Below, piece after piece: positions 1-8,100 of a DNA stretch of 15,080 nucleotides. Origin of the DNA: Hemicentrotus pulcherrimus (lineage: Eukaryota; Echinodermata; Echinoidea; Camarodonta; Strongylocentrotidae); NCBI GenBank assembly GCA_003118195.1, contig BEXV01000167.1:261899-276978 (forward strand), read 5' to 3'. Each line of letters opens with the position of its first letter. The first letter of the stretch is position 1. Made by a program: the position numbers and the translations under genes. Below the pieces are notes generated by a model that ran no database searches, was not told the origin of the DNA, and saw nothing but the letters and a program-made list of their open reading frames with translations.

Positions 1-361
1 GGGGGGGGGTTGGTTAAAAATATTTGTCTCCTGATCCTCATAAGTTGGATTATCACTCGTAAATGAACCAGGGGCTGTATAGGGGAATTATTATTTCCAT
101 CCATATTTTATAACTTCCTATGTCTAAATTATTCATTGATTTTATATGGGCGATTACATTAATGGCATTTTTGACAATACATGAGATGTAAACATGAAGA
201 GCTTGAGGCATGGGGGAAAGGTTACATGAACATATCAACCTTATTGAGCTAAAGCAAATTTGTCTAGGTTTGTATATAGCAATTTCAATACAACTGTATT
301 TTAATACAAAAGTACAGAATAAGAAAAACGCTCTTGAACAATGCCTTTATAATGACCATAC
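1..361 (-). other. Start of the next downstream intron of NDUFAF5 (partial)
   Basis: On the minus strand this begins with the donor GTATGG at 361-356 and runs off the left edge. The expected terminal NDUFAF5 exon (a Met-rich, Ile-Gly-Trp-Lys containing segment) is not recognisable in any minus-strand frame here. A Tyr-Gly-Trp-Lys string near 98-109 is followed at once by stop codons and has no family context. Bases 1-9 are a G run at the window edge. I see no RNA gene, repeat or other feature. Confidence 0.7.
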
Positions 362-506
362 CTTTATAAATTGCAGCTGCAGCAGCCATAGTATCTCTTT
401 GAAGATAGTTTTTCCTGGACCAGGATGCATTGCTCTCCGCCATGCCTTTAAGGTCATGCATCAGCTCATACATGGATGGGTAATTCACCTGCAGTTCTTC
501 CTTGTC
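362..506 (-). CDS. NDUFAF5: NDUFAF5 internal exon, third of three in window
   Basis: This exon has 145 nt: 48 codons plus one base, entering in phase 0 and leaving in phase 1. The acceptor is CTGTCAG|GAC and the donor AAAG|GTATGG on the minus strand. It encodes [20 protein letters not shown], then [20 protein letters not shown], then AAAAAIYK. This matches the family segment VDxxEIQVNYPxMxELMxDLxGMGESN and the LxRDTMxAAAAxY motif, about human residues 240-287. Joined to the exon at 12423-12509 it reads [14 protein letters not shown] with no missing residues, so no coding exon is needed in the ~11.9-kb intron between them. The position of human Gly250 (NYPG), where Val is pathogenic, is Ser here. 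The single trailing G would begin the Glu codon that follows in the family; the last ~58 residues must lie left of base 1. A start at GTG (488) is not used: the similarity begins upstream of it at the splice acceptor. Confidence 0.94.
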
Positions 507-1566
507 CTGACAGGTAGAATTAAATGAGAGGAGAAATAACTCAATTAATTTTCAAATTATCGAGAGCCATTATACATACTAGCCTATGAAAGTGACTGTG
601 TAAATGAAGTGTTGATAAATTCACAGTTACATCAGGATTTCAATTTGACATTGATTGTTAATTTGAGAATTACACCCTCAATGGTTGCTAGTGATTCTGA
701 CATTAAAGACACCATACAGCGACATAATGTAGTTTTACAAAACTGTGCATTCATGAACCTAACCATATATGTCATGTGTTAATTCATTCTCAACTATCCT
801 TTCATTATCCTGTCATCATTCATTCTCCCTCGCTATTAAAGCTGAAAGCTGCATTACTAGTATAAACAACATGATTGAAGTTGGAGAAATTAACAACAAC
901 AAAACAGTGACAAAACAGCAAACAAATATTGCATATCAGGTTTGTGAAGTTATGCCTCGTTTATTGATATCTTGAGAGTAAAAATCTCACAAATAGTACT
1001 CCTCACTTTTTGAAGTCACTAAAAAAAAAAGCATCTGCACTGCCACCGCTCACAAGTTCACACTTGACGGGAGTACGTTCTTTCTACAGTCTGAACATGG
1101 TTATGATCTCAAATAACCCAGAGTATTTGACACAGCCTGGCTTCCAGCTATTGTGAAAAGGTAACGATCCAGGGAAAGACCCAGCAGATGGGATTTTGTA
1201 CTTCTCTCTATTCAAATGTCGTAAACAGGTCTTGGATGTTTGTGATCTGAGTGGCTAGCTACGTGAAGATGACTTCAGTGGAAAGCTAGGTTGATCATTG
1301 GGACGTATAAAACTTTTAAATTGGTGTTCAGTAAAGAAATGAGATTGGGTCTCCACTAATATTAAAAGATGGTTAAATAGTTTAGCGAAATGAAGTGACA
1401 CCACATTATGAGCAAAAGTTGGAATTGTAGGTGTTATTCAGAGAAACTAACAGAACAACTATCTGAATGGCAGTATCAATATTATTTAGCCCCATCAAGG
1501 TAGTAGGCTCACTTACTAGCTCAGTGTTCTAATGACCTCTTAGATATAAATCTTTGTTGTCTTTTG
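507..1566. other. Unique intronic sequence, nothing recognised
   Basis: AT-rich sequence with a short A run at 1021-1030. Short open frames (for example 769-975 plus) lack any family resemblance. I see no repeat or RNA gene. Confidence 0.6.
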
Positions 1567-1623
1567 AGAGCCAAAAGGGTGTTAACTCAAACTTTAACAC
1601 AGAGTTAATGCCCTTTTGGCTCT
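1567..1623. repeat. Short inverted repeat / hairpin
   Basis: Two 22-nt arms, 1567-1588 and 1602-1623, are complementary at 20 of 22 positions around a 13-nt spacer. The left arm starts AGAGCCAAAAGGG and the right arm ends CCCTTTTGGCTCT. It would fold into a stable RNA or DNA hairpin on either strand. Weaker TTGTTG/CAACAA complementarity flanks it, so it may be the core of a small palindromic transposon relic. I see no target-site duplication. Confidence 0.75.
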
Positions 1624-3539
1624 GAACTGACGGCATTCAACAACAATGCTTTTTCCCTTCCGGATAAATCTTAACAGACCACTTCCGTTTTAATACTAAC
1701 CTACATGTAACTTGCTTGAAGAGACTAAAATAAGCTTTAAAAGGTAATAAGCTTACATCATAACTATCCTCTTCTTATTTTCTTCCTACTTTTTGACAAC
1801 TGTAGCAAACAAGAGATTTTTTTCCAACCACACACTAAGCTCTGCTAATCTAGCATCTTGCAATCAAGGAGAACTTTGCATCTATGATACATCATTCATC
1901 TGCAAGTGAGAGGAGCCTCCGTAGACAGAATTCATAAATTCTTAACGGATATCCTCCGACACCCACGATGCTATTAGGCATGCATCTTTCCTTTGGAATC
2001 ATGGGCAGTAAATCAGAAAGGGTAGTCATGGTTTTGTCCTCCAACAATATATTATCCATATGTTACAAAAGGAGGGGAGATCAGAAATGACAAGTTTTGA
2101 GTCCATGCACAAATCTATAGATGGGTGCCTTCAGCATAAACATCATTATAAACCACAGAATTTGTATGAAAACATAGAGAAAAGCAGTTTTTAACAACTG
2201 TCTGGCTTCCAAAATCACTTTTAATAAATCTACTCTCCTCTAAACCTTTCTAAACCATGACATTTATGTTGCTGTTAAAAAATAGACCAGCTTTAAATCT
2301 TGGCATTCACTTATTTAGTGTAATAATTTCATAGAGAATTTGCATTCAATGAATACAAGAAAATGTTCCTGTTTGGATTCAAGACCAGCTCATATATTCT
2401 TTGAAACTGTTATAGACATGATACTCCACAATCTTCAACAACAAAAAATTGTTATCACAGAGCTGTCATATAATGGGAAGCGGTCAATGGTGAGTTGATG
2501 CAGCATGCACACAGACTCTTCAAGACCTGTTGCTTTAGCATCTTCTTGTCATCTCCTTTAAAGAGCATCTGTACTAGTGTACAAGAGGGATTAGACCACT
2601 CTGCAAGGTCACTGGACAGGTGGTTATCTCATCAAATCAGCTCTCAATTAACATAATTAAAAAGGACCATGGGGGACCAACAGGCACCACTTAGGCATTG
2701 TTTTCTATATAGAGGGAGCAAGTCGCTACAAGTAGTGCAGTGGGGCTTTAACATCACAAGGCTTGCACAGTCAAACACCAAAGATGCTCTTATAACCCAT
2801 TAACCACTAAATCTCCCTACTATTTACGGCTTGATACAGTAACCACCCAATTCCCATAGGCGATGGGTCTAAAGGGTCCAAGAAAGTCCTCAAAGTTGCT
2901 TCCGACATACCAACGACTCTCTCCAATGTTCTGAGAACATAGAGAGACTCATCAGGCATGCAAGTGGCATCCTGCGACAGAAGGAAATACAAGCCCAGGG
3001 CTGAGACCTACCAGGCTGAGATACTAGCCATGAATATTGGCATTTAAAATAGTCATGAGACCCGCTATAAACAGTAACATGAGCCTCCCTCTTGGCATGT
3101 CACTCACTTAAAATCAAGTGAAGAAATAACAATGCATTTGTAATGATGTCAAAAGAAATTGCTTTTTGGCTAATTATGTTGGAGCATTGAGAACGACACC
3201 TCAAGGCTTTCTATAGGGGGCAATGTTGGAGAGGATCAAACTCTAGAGAATGTCTCCAGGGAGTTTCGATGATATGACGTACAGATGATGCACTTATGCC
3301 ATTGACCCATACAAAATCTATACTACGAAGAAGATATAATTCAGATGAACATCATTTGTAAATATTACATATAACTTAATAACATCCATATTATAAGACC
3401 AAGGACTAAATTGTTGCTTTGTCACATTCAATTCGGACTGACCTTAAACCCAGTATCAGGTTTACATCATCTGAAAATAACAGGCTCAAATGTCCTTATT
3501 TGGTTCAATACTTGATGCTTCAACACTCAATGCTAAGAA
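1624..3539. other. Unique intronic sequence, nothing recognised
   Basis: Moderately complex sequence without detectable repeats. A 61-codon minus-strand frame (2807-2992) and a plus-strand frame across 2878-3002 have ordinary composition but no recognisable domain or clear splice context. They are not called. Confidence 0.55.
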
Positions 3540-3583
3540 GGGGGGGGGGGGGCAGCGGGAAAAAGANAGTTTTTAAGACATGT

Positions 3584-3630
<47 letters not shown>
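3540..3630. repeat. Poly-G run and (GA)n microsatellite with an ambiguous base
   Basis: A run of 13 G (3540-3552) is followed by an N at 3567 and a GA dinucleotide tract of about 40 nt at 3587-3630. The N lies between two low-complexity tracts and probably marks a consensus uncertainty rather than biology. Confidence 0.9.
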
Positions 3631-3632
<2 letters not shown>

Positions 3633-4721
3633 CCTGGCTTGCTTTTTTTTAATGATAAATATGAGAAATTGGTAGATACTTATGTGGTCAATGCAACCAT
3701 TAATGTACAAAATCTGTTTTGGTCACACAATTCATGATTATTTTTGTTTAGAAAAATAAAAAATATACCATACTTAAATATTGGCAATGAAAGTTTATCA
3801 ATGATTTTGATAGACTGCGTTTTGATATCAACTGTAAAGGGTGGCTGATTGATTGATATGTGGTCAGTTCAGATCAATTAAAGCTTTTTATCACTATTAA
3901 AGGGCCCTTGAAAAAAGCAGGTACGTAAATTTTTTCTTCAGATCTATTACTAGTTAATAATATAATTTCTGTGTCTATTCACGAATGATATATAGCTTAT
4001 CTTCTCAATACTAACAAGTTTTTTAAGCAATATTATAATCCATATTTCCTGTGAAGAACAGATGAATCAACTTGAAGTCTGAGATATTTCTAAGACTAGT
4101 GCCACAATGTTGAGAGAAACTTCAATGTCAACGATTCCTAAAATTAACAAAAGAGGGTGAGTGAAATCGATCCCGCTTGAATCCACAATGCTGCTGGAAA
4201 GTAAAGAATTCACAAGGCTGTTTTGAAGTGTGTGTTGTGCGATCGAATCCCAAAAGACAACGGGAGGAATGCATGCAACAGCTTGGTATCTAATTGCACC
4301 CAAGGTCGAGAGCGAGTGACACAAGTTGCATTCAATGTTCGGATGTGTCTACTTTCAAGAAAATGAAGTTCAAGAACCTATGTGAAGGGGGATTTCCCAT
4401 AATTCAGAACATGCATGAAGGTGCAATTCAAAGTACTTACAAATAAAGGTCTGTATTCATGAAAGCATAATAATTTAAGTCCAGGTTTAGACCTTGAATA
4501 CGTATATAGAGTTAACCTTTTGTAATAATAAATGGACCACCAAGGGTCAACATCTTCATCCCATCAAAATTATCAAAGTTCTAAAAAAAAAAATAGAAAC
4601 ATGTCAATATGAAATCAATTTCTCCATTTTATTTCATTATAACATGAAAACTGTCTATTGATTTAGTTTTTAAATTGTTGAGATCAATGAAATCTATGAC
4701 ACAATGGAGTACGTTAAAACT
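3631..4721. other. Unique intronic sequence with a TTAAAGGGCCCTTGAA near-palindrome
   Basis: Mostly AT-rich. The near-palindrome at 3897-3912 resembles the TTAAAGGG termini of the element at 4722-4920 and might be a transposon end, but no partner terminus was found. An 85-codon minus-strand frame (4067-4324) is not recognisable. Confidence 0.5.
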
Positions 4722-4920
4722 GGTTTAAAAGGGAAGTCTTATCCATTTGCAAGTTGAATTGAATAAATATCACTGTTTCAAGAAATTATGTGAAACTTAC
4801 AAATTTCAGAACTTTGTCATTTTTCAGCTGATTTTGATGAAACTTGCACCATTTTGTTCGTTTAATTTTTCTCTATTTATTCAATTCAACTTGCAAATGG
4901 GTCAGACTTGCCCTTTAACC
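4722..4920. mobile_element. MITE-like element with ~46-bp terminal inverted repeats
   Basis: The left terminus (4722-4769, starting GGTTTAAAAGGG) and the right terminus (4874-4920, ending CCCTTTAACC) are inverted copies with only a few differences. They include a long perfect stretch, CATTTGCAAGTTGAATTGAA continuing to AATA, found in reverse complement on the right. About 104 bp of AT-rich non-coding sequence separates them. The ~200-bp size, long terminal inverted repeats and lack of coding capacity fit a non-autonomous DNA transposon. The superfamily is not determined because I cannot recognise a convincing target-site duplication. Confidence 0.75.
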
Positions 4921-5136
4921 TCGTCCTCCGTTATGAATATGGACTAAAGAGGTCAGGACTTCTCAGCTGTCTCCTCTATGCAAATATAATTGTGGTACCA
5001 AATCCTGTCAAATACTTGATGCAAATGTAACAAAATAAACAAAAAACATCATCTTATCTACCATCTACAGTATCATTTCTAGGAAAAAATAACAAACAGG
5101 GTCTGTATAAGGAATACAGCTAGGATGAAAACAACA

Positions 5137-5440
5137 GAAAGAGTGGACAAAGAGAGAGAGGGAGAGAGACGCACACACAGGGGGGTAGAGAGAGAAAGAG
5201 AGGGGGAGGTAGAGAGAGAGAGAGAGAGAGAGGTAGAGATAGAGAGAGAAATACAGAGAGATAGAGAGAGAAATACAGAGAGATAGAGAGAGGGATGGAT
5301 AGAGATATAGAGTGATAGAAAGAGAGGGGGAGAGTGAGAGATAGACAGAGAGAGGGAGAAATATAGATAGAGAGGGAGCATGAGAGATAGACAGAGAGAG
5401 ATAGAGGGATAGGATAGATATATATGGTGAGATAGGATGA
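5137..5440. repeat. Purine-rich microsatellite block (GA/GATA-like) with a 22-bp tandem unit
   Basis: This is almost pure A/G on the plus strand, mixing (GA)n with GATAGA and GAGGGG variants. Within it a 22-bp unit starting AAATACAGAGAGATAG repeats in tandem, with AAATAC at 5249 and 5271. The long Ser-Leu-rich open frames opposite (5079-5482) are translations of this repeat and are not genes. Confidence 0.9.
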
Positions 5441-6013
5441 AGCTGAAGAGCGAATGTTACCAGTGTCTATAACATCCACCACCCGCGGGACGGATCTGCC
5501 AACCAGACGGATTGAATAACAAGGCTTTCAAACTGACAAAGTGGAAGGAAACACACCGGGGGCTGATGTCTCGTTAATCGTCACATGGACTCATCAGCAA
5601 AAGAGAGAGTCTCAATGCCCATGACAGCCACATGGTGTGTCTGCCACAGGCCGAGTGGTGGTACAATATCTATGTGATCATATCAATATTAAAGTTTTCT
5701 ACACTACACATGTTGAGGGCTGATTTTATTTATTTATTTTTTTAAATGGGCTAAAATGACTGAATTGGAAAATCCCAGCAATATCCTCAAATACCTGAAA
5801 TTACACTTTTAATATAATAACTACTTTAATAGTGTTTGTATCAAATTCTGCACTTAATTGTATTTAAACTACAGAAAAAGGAACTGCATGAATACACCAT
5901 GTACGAAATCTAGTAGAAGACCTGATGAGTAATTGGATTTCCCTAAACCACCGTTTCAGGGCAAATATATAGAATGGATGAAAATATTCCTTGCGAAACT
6001 TTAGGAATGTGAT

Positions 6014-6030
6014 CCCCCCTCCCCCCCCCC
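6014..6030. repeat. Poly-C tract
   Basis: A run of C6-T-C10, a homopolymer of the same type as the poly-G runs at 3540 and 7148. Confidence 0.9.
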
Positions 6031-6245
6031 ACAATACATTAGGTTTAGTTTATACACACTTTCTCACAAACCCATTACCTTTGGTTTCAACTTGGCAATG
6101 AACGCTCCACATCAAGATACACTTGAAAAATGAAACATGCATGCAAAAAACATCCGTAATTAATCTATAAAATTATTATGTTTTATCTAATCATGAGTGC
6201 AATGGAGGGAAAAACAACACAAAGGCCATTTTATAGTCATCCCTA

Positions 6246-6294
6246 GGGGGAAAACCCCCACAGCTTTGGTTGAAAGTACTTGGTTGAAAGTACT
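6246..6294. repeat. G5-A4-C5 hairpin and 14-bp tandem duplication
   Basis: GGGGGAAAACCCCC (6246-6259) can form a small stem. It is followed by two perfect tandem copies of TGGTTGAAAGTACT at 6267-6280 and 6281-6294. Confidence 0.85.
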
Positions 6295-6721
6295 ATGTAT
6301 GGCATGTTATTTCATAGAACACATTGGAAAGCAATGAGTTCTATCATCATAATGAAATAATGTGATATTGAAATACAGCATAAACCCAATTAAGACTAAT
6401 AAGCTCATTCACAAGAAGAACAAAACAAAAAAAAACATGCTTGTAAAGGAACTCAGCAGAATATGCCATGAAGAACAAAGAACAGAATGAAAAGCAATTA
6501 CTATAATGAGGAAGTCTAACAGAAAACATTCTCAGTCTTTCTCACTGATTGACAGAAATCTTCCATAATCTAATGAGGAGCAATGTGATGTAATTCGCAT
6601 GCCGCTTTGAATCAAAGGCCTCCTTATCATTCCCTTCAGCTGATACAATAATGAGGTCCCTGAGGTAAGAGTTTCTTTGGGGGGGGCAACTCTTTGCACG
6701 CAAATAAAGTTTACTTGTTAA

Positions 6722-7008
6722 AAGAGAGGGGCTGAGAGAGAGAGGGGGGACTGAGAGAGAAAGAGAGAGATAGATAAGAGAGAAGGGGAGGAGCAGAGAT
6801 AGAGGGGGGATAGCGAGAGCTGAGATTTAGAGAGAGTGAGAGAGAATAATGAGAGAGCAGGGGGACAGAGAGGGAGAGAGAGAGAGAGATAGATAAGAGA
6901 GAAGGGGAGGAGCAGTGATAAAGGGGGGATAGAGAGAGCTGAGATTTAGAGAGAGTGAGAGAGAATAATATGAGAGCAGGGGGACAGAGAGAGAGAGAGT
7001 GAATATAT
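6722..7008. repeat. Purine-rich block containing a 119-bp tandem duplication
   Basis: The plus strand is mostly A/G. A non-trivial unit beginning TAGATAAGAGAGAAGGGGAG occurs at 6771 and again at 6890. Both copies are followed by matching GAGCTGAGATTTAGAGAGAG and GCAGGGGGACAGAG segments, so this is a tandem duplication of about 119 bp with few substitutions. Ser-Leu-Pro-rich frames on the minus strand are repeat translations. Confidence 0.85.
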
Positions 7009-7082
7009 ATGAGGAAAAAAAAAACATAAATACACCACCACTTGAAGACATACTGTATCAACATCTACCAGAGATATGCATT

Positions 7083-7340
7083 GTTGTGTGATGTGTGCAC
7101 ATATGTCTGTATGTGTGTGTGAAAGTGAGATTGAGAGAGAGAAAGAAGGGGGGGGGGGGTTATGGAAAAGAAAAAAGAAAAAAGAAAAAAGAAAATGCAA
7201 ATAAGCATACAAAAGCTTCAAAAAATAGTATGTTAACATCTACTGTAGATGTGTACTACCAAATACAGGGGGATAGGAGAGATACAGAGGGTGAGAGTGA
7301 TAGAGATAAAGAAAGAGAGAAATAAAGAAAAGAAGAAGGA
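7083..7340. repeat. Mixed TG, GA, poly-G and (GAAAAAA)n simple repeats
   Basis: In order: a TG-rich stretch, a GA tract, a 12-G run (7148-7159), a 7-bp GAAAAAA tandem repeat (about 7166-7195), unique A-rich sequence, and a second GA-rich tract to about 7340. It is non-coding. Confidence 0.85.
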
Positions 7341-7714
7341 TAAGAAGCTCCAATAAAGCAAATAAACCCCAATTCACCATCATTTGACATCTACCAAAGA
7401 CAAATACTATCAGTCAAAACTCATCCCCTTAAAATCAGTCAATGAAGGGTTTCGTATTTTATTCAAGTACAAGAGGGAGGGGGGATGATTTACCAATAAA
7501 GCACCTTCCATTACCCTTCTTACCTGTGATTGGCCCAGCGTGCCATCAAAAGTAACGAGAAGCAGCGTGAGTAGGCCAATCGGATTATCCAGTCATGAGG
7601 ATTAATGGGCCACCACCTGGGGCAGATTAACCGGCTGTCACAGACACTCTTGTGATGCTCGCCTCATTTTCCGTAATCTCTATCCAAAATCTGATGGACC
7701 TCCAGTCCACATAA

Positions 7715-8100
7715 GGCCTGTCTTCATCAGCTCGAGATTGCCAAGTATCCCGCTATTTCGATTATCCCGATCGCAAATTATCCAGTAAGTTTGAGTCTTC
7801 ATTAGCCCAAAGTTGCATTTAGCGGGATATTTGGTCGGGATAAGCATCCCAAGACATCTTGGGTTTAGTTTGCAAAATATCCCGCCATTTGTCAGGTGCG
7901 CCTTCACCAGCCCGAAGACTCGCACTATGCGCAAACGCTGAGCAAAATATCTAGAGCTAATTGCTCAGGGTCGAGTTTCAAATTTCGAGGTCGCATCTCG
8001 AGCTGATGAAGACGTGATTTGTAAATTCAGGATTATTTCCCAAATCTGAAATAGCAGGCTATTTGGCAATTTAGAGCTGATGAGGACACGCCATTTGCGT
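7715..8100. repeat. Foldback element of convergent ~75-bp degenerate subrepeats
   Basis: A GTCTTCATCAGCTCGAG-like motif occurs in plus orientation at 7720, 7795 (GTCTTCATTAGCCC) and 7900 (GCCTTCACCAGCCCGAAG). It occurs in minus orientation at 7997-8013 (CTCGAGCTGATGAAGAC) and 8073-8086 (AGAGCTGATGAGGAC). Spacing is 75 bp between the first two plus copies and about 74 bp between the minus copies. Similarity extends past the motif: the outermost plus and minus units both continue with ATTGCCAA, TA, a GCTATTT block and GATT. The unit also carries TATCCCGC/GCGGGATA pieces. The arms face each other around 7940-7960, giving an inverted repeat built of tandem subrepeats, as in foldback-type elements. 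No family is recognised. An open frame on the minus strand (7680-7934) is a by-product. Confidence 0.65.

Noticed and set aside
95..115. Tyr-Gly-Trp-Lys string on the minus strand, considered as the terminal NDUFAF5 exon (IGWK motif)
   Set aside because: Followed directly by stop codons, with neither the expected upstream residues nor a splice acceptor.
2807..3002. Open frames on both strands with protein-like composition
   Set aside because: No family resemblance and no clear splice boundaries; possibly a coding relic, but unsupported.
3297..3312. Trp-Val-Asn string on the minus strand, considered as the NDUFAF5 LHWVND segment
   Set aside because: Wrong order along the gene (it lies in the downstream long intron) and has no flanking similarity.
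4238..4252. GCGATCGAATCCC resembling a tRNA B box
   Set aside because: No A box upstream, no cloverleaf and no terminator T run at the right distance.
5079..5482. Overlapping 100- and 120-codon minus-strand frames
   Set aside because: Ser-Leu-Pro-rich translations of the GA/CT microsatellite; no codon structure beyond the repeat.
6711..7239. Several 74-117-codon minus-strand frames
   Set aside because: Low-complexity translations of purine-tract repeats.
7997..8086. CTGATGA twice in the foldback element, resembling the hammerhead ribozyme core or a C/D snoRNA C box
   Set aside because: No GAAA follows at stem-II distance after either copy, and there is no convincing C-box/D-box pair with terminal stem. 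The motif is better explained as part of the ~75-bp subrepeat.
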